A program made the position numbers and the translations under genes. DNA of 19,146 bases, from contig CAVIAJ010000021.1 in the NCBI GenBank assembly GCA_963640855.1, positions 1 through 19,146 on the forward strand, given 5' to 3'. Within the stretch, counting starts at the first letter, position 1. The number at the start of each line of letters is the position of its first letter. Shown piece by piece: positions 1 to 6,482 of the stretch. The notes under the pieces were generated by a model, which worked only from the letters and a program-made list of their open reading frames with translations, did no database searches and was not told where the DNA came from. This DNA comes from Methanarcanum sp963640855 (lineage in GTDB: Archaea > Thermoplasmatota > Thermoplasmata > Methanomassiliicoccales > Methanomethylophilaceae).

Positions 1-912
1 AAGCGGCAAAGGTTCGGAACTGACTGTGTATGGTACCGCAATCCGGAAACTTATGATTAAGGTCGCCTATTTTTTCATTTGGGGGATTACTGTTGTCATT
101 TCTGTCGAATATGAACAGCGGGTCTTCATAAAATCCTGAGTAATCATCGCCATTTGAAAGCATTTCTGATTTTTTTCCTTCGAGTGGCCACAATCTCACA
201 AACAGGTGGAAAAACATCGCGGACAGGCTGTACAAATCGGTTTTTATCGAATGTTTGTCTTTTTTCGTTATTATTTCAGGCGCTACAAGCCATTGTTTTC
301 CTTTAACCAATGGTTTATAGTCTACATTAAAGGAAGTGTTGTCGCAGTCACAGATTTTCAAATCAATGAAACCATTTTTTTCTCTGACAAAAATATCATC
401 TTCATTAATGTCACAGAAATATCCTCCCATTTCATGTAACTTTCCGAAAGCCGATGATATTGAAATGGCAATTTTTGCTAATAATTGACTGGAAGATCCT
501 TCAGAAACGTAATGTGCAAGGCTGGTATATTCATTGTTATCGAAGTAATCCATTATGAGTCCTGTTTTTTCATCTAGGCCACTGCCAAAATAATCAATCG
601 GCCAAATGAATGACTGGTCAGGAGGCTGTCTGTTGCACAAATCTTTCAAATTGTCAAGGAATGCGTCAATGCCCTTGACGTTGAGAAAACTTTCGCGATA
701 TATTTTGGCGACCTTTTTCGATCCATCTTCACCATACGCAATATATACGTCACCTTGTCCCCCCCCCCAATCGGCGGAGTGTTAATGGCGTATTTGATGC
801 CAGAATGGGTTGTAATTACCATTTCATCAGGATTGTCAGGTCTGCCTGCCACGATTTGGCTATACATCTTTTGATACTTAACTATATATCCTGTTCGGTA
901 ATTTGCAGGCAC
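1..912 (-). CDS. Protein-kinase-like protein, 3' end outside the window, frameshifted at a G10 tract
   Basis: The minus strand reads GTG at 912 into an N-terminal part ending in a glycine run, after which the open frame (to about 646) departs from any kinase-like sequence. One base of shift at the G10 tract (759-768) restores a frame open to the window edge with kinase features in order: glycine loop IGGGGQGDVY, VAKIY with the likely ATP-binding lysine (about 704), catalytic-loop CDINEDD (about 400-412), DCD in place of DFG (341-349), APE (275-283) and a DLYSL segment after it. The usual lysine and asparagine of the catalytic loop are replaced, so activity may be low or altered. DNA is visibly AT-richer than neighbouring rluF. 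The only in-frame start codon after the upstream stop is GTG 912. The fold call is good; substrate and partners are unknown. A TerY-P type phospho-signalling locus is one possibility. Confidence 0.72.
759..768. repeat. C10/G10 homopolymer inside the kinase glycine-loop codons
   Basis: Ten consecutive C on the plus strand (G on the coding strand). With ten G the frame fails directly after the tract. With eleven (or eight) G the glycine loop runs into the rest of the kinase. Such tracts are prone to slipped-strand mispairing and also to sequencing error. Confidence 0.9.
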
Positions 913-1002
913 GATACTACAGTTATCCAGGGATAGTAATTGATCGATTCTTGAAAGATCAGTTCAACCCACATTCAGATCGAAGAAATCTAAGTTAAAA
1001 AC

Positions 1003-1710
1003 CTATTCCCCAACCCTCTTCATCACACTCTCCAACTCCCTCTTCGTCGCCTTCCTGTACTCCCCTACAGGCAGATCTCCCAATTCAATGTCAATGATCC
1101 TCACCCGTTTAAGCTTGGTAACTCTGCATCCTGCTTTCTCGCACATCCTTCTGATCTGTCTGTTCAGTCCCTGTGTGATAATCATCCTGAACTTGTTACG
1201 TGCGGTCTTTTCGGCAAAACACGGCTTCGCACATTCATCTTCGGATAACTGCATCCCGTTCGTAAGTTTCCTCAGTAAATCCTCGGTAACAACCCTGTCT
1301 ACGGTTACGATATATTCTTTCTCGTGACCGTACCTCGACCTCATAATCCCGTTGACCAATTCACCCTTATTGGTCATCAGCAGCAGACCTTCGGAATATT
1401 TATCCAGCCTCCCTATCGGATAAATCCGCTTGGGATAGTTCAGATATTTTATCACGTTGGTTTCGTCGTCTTCGGCAGTTGTACATGTAATGCCCGGAGG
1501 CTTGTTGAAAATCAGGAGAATCGTTTCATTGTTACGTACGATTCTTTCGCCGTCGACTTTTACGATATCTTCGGAAGTTACTCTTTCTCCTGTTTCCGCG
1601 ATGCGTCCGTTGACGGTTACTCTTCCTTCTTCGATGAGACGGTCCGCTTCACGGCGCGAACACTTTCCGGAATCGGCGATGAACTTGTTCAGACGGACCT
1701 CTTCTTCCAT
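1003..1710 (-). CDS. rluF: 23S rRNA pseudouridine synthase, RluF-like (RsuA/RluB/E/F family)
   Basis: Predicted to isomerise a uridine of 23S rRNA; the E. coli RluF target is U2604. The 235-residue protein has an N-terminal S4 RNA-binding domain (about residues 5-50, with CSRREADRLIEEG) and a catalytic domain with GRLDKYSEGL around residue 100, whose aspartate is the family nucleophile. The later segment GLNRQIRRMCEKAG strongly resembles RluF as I remember it. Length matches the conserved core of the family without the long basic tail of E. coli RluF. ATG at 1710 has a TATA-like box 24 nt upstream, fitting a leaderless message. It stops with TAG and lies 90 bp upstream of the kinase gene on the same strand. 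This subfamily is chiefly bacterial, so transfer from a bacterium is likely. RluB or RluE specificity cannot be fully excluded. Confidence 0.82.
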   Translation of the reverse strand: MEEEVRLNKFIADSGKCSRREADRLIEEGRVTVNGRIAETGERVTSEDIVKVDGERIVRNNETILLIFNKPPGITCTTAEDDETNVIKYLNYPKRIYPIGRLDKYSEGLLLMTNKGELVNGIMRSRYGHEKEYIVTVDRVVTEDLLRKLTNGMQLSEDECAKPCFAEKTARNKFRMIITQGLNRQIRRMCEKAGCRVTKLKRVRIIDIELGDLPVGEYRKATKRELESVMKRVGE

Positions 1711-1728
1711 GTCTGCGTATTATCGGTA

Positions 1729-1738
1729 AGATATAAAT
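1729..1738 (-). promoter_or_regulatory. TATA-like box of rluF
   Basis: Minus strand reads ATTTATATC, centred about 24 nt before ATG 1710. This is the distance expected when an archaeal transcript starts at or next to the start codon. Confidence 0.5.
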
Positions 1739-1763
1739 GGGTTTTATTACGGGGGATTATGAT

Positions 1764-1790
1764 GGGTCAGACGGCGGAGCCGTCTGACCC
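1764..1790. repeat. Perfect 12-bp inverted repeat with GGA loop between divergent genes
   Basis: Arms GGGTCAGACGGC (1764-1775) and GCCGTCTGACCC (1779-1790) pair perfectly around GGA. It looks like a terminator hairpin, but no gene reads into it: rluF leaves to the left and icd starts to the right. The hairpin after icd (3264-3294) has the same GGA loop and a related GACGGC/GCCGTC core. Confidence 0.8.
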
Positions 1791-1811
1791 TTACTGTTTG
1801 CCGGGGAAGGG

Positions 1812-1840
1812 TTACGGCTTATGTGTTACGTAAGTCGTAA
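1812..1840. repeat. 10-bp inverted repeat in the rluF-icd intergenic region
   Basis: Arms TTACGGCTTA (1812-1821) and TAAGTCGTAA (1831-1840) pair with one G-U wobble around a nine-base loop. A weaker ATTCA/TGAAT pair follows at about 1840-1855. With the 1764 hairpin, the 297-base gap holds several foldable elements in a row, but no ORF of note. Confidence 0.5.
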
Positions 1841-1943
1841 TTCATCCGATTGAATAGTAAAAGCGTTCACTCGCTGTCGCTCGATCACTTTATTATCCTC
1901 GTCACTCACTGCGTTCGCGACTGCGGAAGAAGATTGTTTCTGT

Positions 1944-1953
1944 ATGTATACAT
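1944..1953. promoter_or_regulatory. Palindrome ATGTATACAT upstream of icd
   Basis: A perfect 10-bp palindrome about 15 bp upstream of the presumed icd TATA box. The position suits a regulator site; the factor is unknown, and a palindrome of this length can arise by chance. Confidence 0.3.
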
Positions 1954-1968
1954 GCGACATCGTTTTCC

Positions 1969-1977
1969 TTTAATAGT
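1969..1977 (+). promoter_or_regulatory. TATA-like box of icd
   Basis: TTAATAGTA about 36 nt before ATG 2008 predicts a start around 1998 and a very short leader. AGGT at about 1996-1999 could act as a weak ribosome-binding site. Confidence 0.4.
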
Positions 1978-2007
1978 ATCTCACTCATCCGTCGCATAGG
2001 TATCAAA

Positions 2008-3234
2008 ATGGTCGACGAGAAAGCCATCAAAGCGGCCCAGGAGAAATTCGGAGAACTCCTCAGGAAACAGCTCGAAAGAGTCGAAGTCCTCAAAGGCGAA
2101 GGAGATTGGATCGATTACTCCAAGTTGGACAAGCTCATAATCGGTGTATGCGGCGGAGACGGAATCGGTCCGTACATCTGCGCATCTGCACAGAGAGTCA
2201 TGGAATTCCTCCTTGCTGACAAGATCAAAGCGGGAAAAGTGGAAATCAGACAGATTGACGGACTCACAATCGAGAGGCGTGTCGAAGTGATGAAAGCAAT
2301 TCCCGATGACACACTCGAGGAACTGAAGAAATGTCACGTTATCCTCAAAGGTCCCACAACAACACCCAAGAAAGGAGACCCCTGGCCTAACATCGAATCG
2401 GCAAACGTTGCAATGAGAAAACAGCTCGATCTGTTCGCAAACGTCAGGCCCGTATCCGTTCCGGAACTGGGAATCGACTGGATTTTCTACAGGGAAAACA
2501 CGGAAGGAAGTTACGCACTCGGTTCCGACGGTGTGAATGTTACGGACGATCTCGCAATGGACTTCTGTGTTGCAACAACACAGGGTACCGAGAGGATCAT
2601 CAGAGCGGGATTCGAACACGCCAAAAAGACAGGAAAGAACTACGTTTCACTTGTCACCAAAGCCAACATCATTAAGACAACCGACGGTAAATTCCTTTCA
2701 ATTGCGGAAAAGGTTGCAAAAGATTATCCCGAAGTCAAATGGGATGACTGGTTTATCGACATTACAACCGCAAAACTCATCGACCCCGCAAGAAGGAGCA
2801 ACTTCAAAGTGTTCGTTCTTCCCAACCTGTACGGAGACATCATCACAGATGAAGCCGCACAGATTCAGGGCGGTGTGGGAACAGCCGGTTCCGCAAACCT
2901 CGGAAAGAGGTATGCAATGTTCGAGGCAATCCACGGATCCGCTCCCAGGATGGTTACCGAAGGCCGTGCTCAGTACGCCGACCCGTGCTCGATGATTAAA
3001 GCCGTTGCAATGATGATGGAGCACATCGGAGAAATCGAGAAAGCAAACAAACTCAACAAAGCTCTCGACATCTGTACGCAGTTTGAGAAGAAACTCGTCA
3101 TGACCGGAAGGGACACCGGTGCTACAGGCAACCAGTTCGCCGACTACGTCATGGAGACGATGCAGAGGCCCGACCTCGAAGAGGTATGGCAGAAATACGT
3201 CGATGCATCCGTCGCAGCTGCGAAGAAAGAATGA
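2008..3234 (+). CDS. icd: Isocitrate dehydrogenase (isocitrate/isopropylmalate dehydrogenase family)
   Basis: Oxidative decarboxylation of isocitrate to 2-oxoglutarate in the cytoplasm, supplying carbon for glutamate synthesis. The 408-residue protein has the family landmarks: SANVAMRKQLDLFANVRPV (about residues 130-150; the serine equivalent of the E. coli phosphoserine loop), YRENTEGSY (about 161-169), TKANIIK, NLYGDIITDEAAQ (from about 273) and EAIHGSAPRM (about 307-316). Length fits isocitrate rather than isopropylmalate or homoisocitrate dehydrogenase, which are about 330-360 residues. At the cofactor-deciding positions it has R-M where E. coli NADP-Icd has K-Y and IPMDH has D-I, so NAD versus NADP use is uncertain. 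It runs from its own promoter, divergently from rluF, and is followed by two hairpins. Confidence 0.87.
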   Translation: MVDEKAIKAAQEKFGELLRKQLERVEVLKGEGDWIDYSKLDKLIIGVCGGDGIGPYICASAQRVMEFLLADKIKAGKVEIRQIDGLTIERRVEVMKAIPDDTLEELKKCHVILKGPTTTPKKGDPWPNIESANVAMRKQLDLFANVRPVSVPELGIDWIFYRENTEGSYALGSDGVNVTDDLAMDFCVATTQGTERIIRAGFEHAKKTGKNYVSLVTKANIIKTTDGKFLSIAEKVAKDYPEVKWDDWFIDITTAKLIDPARRSNFKVFVLPNLYGDIITDEAAQIQGGVGTAGSANLGKRYAMFEAIHGSAPRMVTEGRAQYADPCSMIKAVAMMMEHIGEIEKANKLNKALDICTQFEKKLVMTGRDTGATGNQFADYVMETMQRPDLEEVWQKYVDASVAAAKKE

Positions 3235-3242
3235 AATCTTTT

Positions 3243-3294
3243 TCGGAAAGGAATCTTTCCGACACCGATACGCCGTCGGAGACGGCGTATCGGT
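3243..3294 (+). terminator. Tandem hairpins after icd
   Basis: Eight bases after the icd stop, TCGGAAAG (3243-3250) pairs with CTTTCCGA (3255-3262). A perfect 14-bp stem follows (3264-3277 with 3281-3294) closed by GGA. The tail is CTTCTT, only moderately T-rich. The position between icd and the separately promoted ABC-F gene supports a transcription-end role. Confidence 0.65.
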
Positions 3295-3309
3295 CTTCTT
3301 ATCCACATA

Positions 3310-3319
3310 ACATTTATCA
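3310..3319 (+). promoter_or_regulatory. TATA-like box of the ABC-F gene
   Basis: ACATTTATCA centred about 26 nt before ATG 3340, consistent with a leaderless message. Confidence 0.4.
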
Positions 3320-3339
3320 CAGAACCGGTATGCCGAGGT

Positions 3340-5136
3340 ATGCTTCTCAGGGCCGAAGCCATCTCAAAATCATTCGGAGAACACAGAATTCTCGACTGTG
3401 CCGACCTTCAGCTGAACGAAGGAGATGCCGTAGGTCTTATCGGAATAAACGGTGCCGGAAAGAGTACCTTCATGAAGATTCTCTTAGGTTTGGAAAGATT
3501 CGACACCGGAGAAATCATCCGCAACACCCATCGCATAGGATATCTCGAACAGTTTGCGGATTCTTCTTCCGCAACCGTCCGCGAAGTCTTAGGCCGTCCG
3601 TACGGTCACGTAGAACATCTGCGCAGAAGGATGCAGGAGATAGATGATCTTATGGCATCCGGCGGAGATATCGACTGGAATTCTCTCACAACCGAATACG
3701 CCGAATTAGAACAGGAATTGTCGAGAGCGGATTTGGAAAACGAAGAAAACCAAAGAAAATCTTTGAGAAAGGTAGGTTTATCGTGGGATATCGCTGACCG
3801 TCAGATGTCTTCTCTCTCCGGAGGAGAGAGAACAAAAGTCATGCTTTCCCGCATTTACATTCAGGCAGAAGGCTGTGACATAATCTTCATGGACGAACCT
3901 ACATCCCATTTAGACATAGAAACCGTAGAATCTTTGGAAGATTTCATTCTCGATTCCCACTGCTCCGTATTGGTCGTAAGCCACGACAGATACTTTTTGG
4001 ACAAAGTCGTGACAAGAGTCACCGAAATATCCAACCGTAAAACCAGGGAATACAAAGGAAATTACTCCGATTTTATCATGAAAAAACAGTTGGACATGGA
4101 ACGTATGGAAAAAGAGTACAGAAACTACACCATACAGAAGAAAGTCCAGCAGAAAATTGCCGACGAATTACACAAAGACCAATGGTTTATGGCTCTGCAT
4201 AAAACAAGGCAGAAGATGATTGATAGAATCGAAGAAAAAGAGAAACCCGAGGAAACAAGAGAAATTACGGTAAGAATCCAAACCGCCCACAAATCCGGGA
4301 AGAATGTAATTACCGCCAAAGGATTGTCTGTGGAATTAGGCGGAAAAACGATTCTTGAAAATATCGACTTGGATATTCAGAAAGGCGAAAGAATCGGTAT
4401 CTTCGGATCAAACGGTCAAGGTAAAAGTACACTTATCAAGGCATTACTTGAAAAAATTCCGTATAGGGGAGAATTATGGGTTGCACCCGGTGCGAAAATC
4501 GGTTATTACGCACAGAATCACGAAGCTTTGGATTTGGAATTAACCGCAGAGGAACAGATTCTGAAAGTTATAGGTAAAGAAAGACGCGGCGAAGCAAGAT
4601 CTATTCTCGGAAGAATGTTACTTGTCGGAGACCGCGTAGACAGGCCTATGAAAACACTTTCCGGCGGAGAACGTGCAAGAGTTGCGTTATCTCTGATATT
4701 GTTGCAGGAAACCAATCTTCTTATTCTCGACGAACCCACAAATTATCTTGACATTCCCGCAAGACACGCCGTGGAAGCCGCATTAAACGAGTACACAGGA
4801 ACGTTAATTACAGTCACCCACGACAGATATTTCTTAGATACAGTCTGTACCAAAGTAATCGAAGTCAAAGATCATCATATCAAAGTATTCGCCGGAACGT
4901 ATTCCGAGATGAAAGGACGTCCGAATGTAAGGGAAATCGTCATGGATGCAGATGAATACCGCGTATTATCTTCATTTACAAACTGGTCTACAGGAAGAAA
5001 ATATTCCAAAGGCGACCGTGTTTTGATTTCCCCTCCGGAAATGCCCAACTACGAATGGGCAATCGGTCAGGGAAAACTGAAGAAGACCGGAGGACGTCAG
5101 AGAAAGAAAGTCGACGTCTCGGTCGAAAAGAAATGA
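3340..5136 (+). CDS. ABC-F family ATPase (duplicated ATP-binding cassettes, no membrane domain)
   Basis: Soluble protein of two ABC cassettes, the plan of ribosome-associated ABC-F factors (EttA, Uup, antibiotic-resistance ABC-F). First cassette: Walker A GINGAGKST (35-43), signature LSGGERTKV (about 159), Walker B IIFMDEPTSHLD (about 180-191), switch VSHDRYFLD. Second: GSNGQGKST (about 356), LSGGERARV (about 440), LILDEPTNYLD (about 460), VTHDRYFLD. The linker begins with YKGNYSDF and is long, charged and helical, as in ABC-F proteins that reach the tRNA site. After the second cassette come about 60 residues with a basic end (KKTGGRQRKK), not part of the ABC fold. ATG 3340 is chosen because the first strand of the cassette begins at once. 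The role is probably translation-related; a resistance function cannot be judged from sequence. It ends 5 bp from the convergent neighbour. Confidence 0.9.
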   Translation: MLLRAEAISKSFGEHRILDCADLQLNEGDAVGLIGINGAGKSTFMKILLGLERFDTGEIIRNTHRIGYLEQFADSSSATVREVLGRPYGHVEHLRRRMQEIDDLMASGGDIDWNSLTTEYAELEQELSRADLENEENQRKSLRKVGLSWDIADRQMSSLSGGERTKVMLSRIYIQAEGCDIIFMDEPTSHLDIETVESLEDFILDSHCSVLVVSHDRYFLDKVVTRVTEISNRKTREYKGNYSDFIMKKQLDMERMEKEYRNYTIQKKVQQKIADELHKDQWFMALHKTRQKMIDRIEEKEKPEETREITVRIQTAHKSGKNVITAKGLSVELGGKTILENIDLDIQKGERIGIFGSNGQGKSTLIKALLEKIPYRGELWVAPGAKIGYYAQNHEALDLELTAEEQILKVIGKERRGEARSILGRMLLVGDRVDRPMKTLSGGERARVALSLILLQETNLLILDEPTNYLDIPARHAVEAALNEYTGTLITVTHDRYFLDTVCTKVIEVKDHHIKVFAGTYSEMKGRPNVREIVMDADEYRVLSSFTNWSTGRKYSKGDRVLISPPEMPNYEWAIGQGKLKKTGGRQRKKVDVSVEKK

Positions 5137-5142
5137 TTTCTT
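5128..5142. terminator. Small hairpin at the convergent gene junction
   Basis: AAGAAA pairs with TTTCTT around TGA, the stop codon of the ABC-F gene. The stem is weak, but it lies exactly between two convergent genes that are only 5 bp apart. Confidence 0.3.
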
Positions 5143-5513
5143 CAGTGTTTTCCGCATGAGCATTCGTGAACGCCTTCATGCGATTTGCATGTACATTCCG
5201 CGGATGCGCACATCTTTCCGTTGATGTAGTTTTGAATAACAGTATCGACAGGACCCGATGCGCCCGGGAACACTTTGATACCTTCGGAACCGAGCATGTT
5301 GATCGCACCGCTTCCGATTCCTCCGCAGATGAGTACGGATACGTTGTTGTTTTTGAGGTATCCGGCAAGGGAACCGTGGCCGAATCCCCCGTTGTCGATG
5401 ATTTCTTCGGCAACGATTTTACTGTCGACAATTTCGAATAATTTGAATTCGGAAGTCTTTCCGAAGTGTTGGAACACTTCTCCGTTCTCATAAGTTACAG
5501 CGACTACGGTCAT
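5142..5513 (-). CDS. NifX/NifB-like (dinitrogenase iron-molybdenum cofactor family) protein with Cys-rich tail
   Basis: The 123-residue protein matches the small NifX/NafY/NifB C-terminal fold: an early strand VVAVTYENGEVFQHFGKT, a glycine-rich middle (GGFGHGSLAGYL) and VLICGGIGSGAINML near residues 60-75. Family members bind iron-molybdenum cofactor precursors or iron-sulfur clusters, but many stand-alone archaeal copies have no known role in nitrogen fixation and no nif gene is visible here. The last 22 residues carry CASAEC, CTC and CSCGKH: five cysteines and two histidines suited to holding a metal or cluster. ATG 5513 gives the full first strand. It is convergent with the ABC-F gene and divergent from the PAP2 gene. 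Confidence 0.8.
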   Translation of the reverse strand: MTVVAVTYENGEVFQHFGKTSEFKLFEIVDSKIVAEEIIDNGGFGHGSLAGYLKNNNVSVLICGGIGSGAINMLGSEGIKVFPGASGPVDTVIQNYINGKMCASAECTCKSHEGVHECSCGKH

Positions 5514-5570
5514 GTTATCTTTACCTGAATCTTGTGTGTCGGATATACCGATTGCGATGTCCGCTGTAAG

Positions 5571-5580
5571 AATAATATCG
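5571..5580 (+). promoter_or_regulatory. TATA-like box of the PAP2 gene
   Basis: AATAATATCG, centred about 27 nt before ATG 5603, fits a leaderless archaeal promoter. Confidence 0.4.
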
Positions 5581-5602
5581 TCATTCGCATATCTGCAGAA
5601 TA

Positions 5603-6478
5603 ATGCAGACGGGAATATCCTTCATCCTCATGCTTCAGGACATCCGTCTCGGAGCGCCCGATGCGGTGAATTCGTTCTTTGAGATTGTCTCAATGCCTCA
5701 GGTGTATCTCTCAGTGATATTGATTGCAATATTCGCAGTACTGTGGTTTTCCGACAGGGATAAAGGAGAATTCATGCTGTTTACGTTTCTTTCCGCAATC
5801 TGTATTTCCAATATCATGAAAGTAACAATAAAACAGCCGAGACCGTGGATTTCGGATCCTTCCGTGGAACCCGACGGAGGTGCGATGAAGCACACAAACG
5901 GTTATTCTCTTCCGAGCGGACATACCGTTGCGTCGGTTGCGGGATACGGGTCGCTGTTTCGTTATGTTAACATTTTCTTGAGAATTGCAATAATCGTTTT
6001 TGTATTCCTTGTGATATTTTCAAGAATGTATCTCGGAGTCCATACTCCGTTGGATATTATTGCGGGAATAATCACGGGAATTGTGATGATTGCAGTCGGT
6101 ATTTTTCTGATGAAAGTTTCCGCAAAAGACGAATATCATTTCACAGCTGTACGTCTGATATATGCCGCATCTGCCGTTGCGGCGTTAGTTGTTATTTCTG
6201 TTACAGATACACTGACCGTAAACCAATCCGTCGTAATCGGTTCGCTTATCGGAGCATCCTTCGGTTCTTTATCGGAACGTAAATTTGTGAATTATGCAGT
6301 AAGAGAATTCACTTTCAGAAAACTGTGTATCTGTCTTCTTTCTCTTATCCCGATTGCCGTAATATTCGCCGCAGGTTATTCCTTCGGAACTGTGCCTGTA
6401 TTGTTCTCTTCGGCAATCGCTATGATGATTGCGGTGTCCGGTGTGCCGTATCTTCTGAAGATTTTCGGTAATCAATAG
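5603..6478 (+). CDS. Membrane PAP2-family phosphatase
   Basis: Integral membrane phosphatase of the type-2 phosphatidic-acid phosphatase family; possible substrates are lipid phosphates such as polyprenyl or archaeal lipid (pyro)phosphates. The three family motifs are complete: KVTIKQPRP (KX6RP), LPSGHT (PSGH) and SRMYLGVHTPLD (SRX5HX3D), so catalysis is expected. At 291 residues it has a first membrane span before motif 1, several around the motifs, and extra hydrophobic spans in the C-terminal 110 residues. These include LICLLSLIP-type segments that go beyond the minimal PAP2 core and may form a second membrane module. ATG 5603 is used; an internal ATG nine codons on is possible. It stops with TAG, 4 bp from the convergent ATPase gene. 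Confidence 0.87.
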   Translation: MQTGISFILMLQDIRLGAPDAVNSFFEIVSMPQVYLSVILIAIFAVLWFSDRDKGEFMLFTFLSAICISNIMKVTIKQPRPWISDPSVEPDGGAMKHTNGYSLPSGHTVASVAGYGSLFRYVNIFLRIAIIVFVFLVIFSRMYLGVHTPLDIIAGIITGIVMIAVGIFLMKVSAKDEYHFTAVRLIYAASAVAALVVISVTDTLTVNQSVVIGSLIGASFGSLSERKFVNYAVREFTFRKLCICLLSLIPIAVIFAAGYSFGTVPVLFSSAIAMMIAVSGVPYLLKIFGNQ

Positions 6479-6482
6479 AAAT

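Noticed and set aside
206..439. Plus-strand ORF of 77 codons
   Set aside because: It lies antisense to the kinase coding frame and has no recognisable features.
1324..1833. Plus-strand ORF of 169 codons
   Set aside because: It is antisense to rluF, whose family match is clear.
1711..2007. Mobile element or integration site between rluF and icd
   Set aside because: No transposase remnant, direct repeats or att-like duplication was found.
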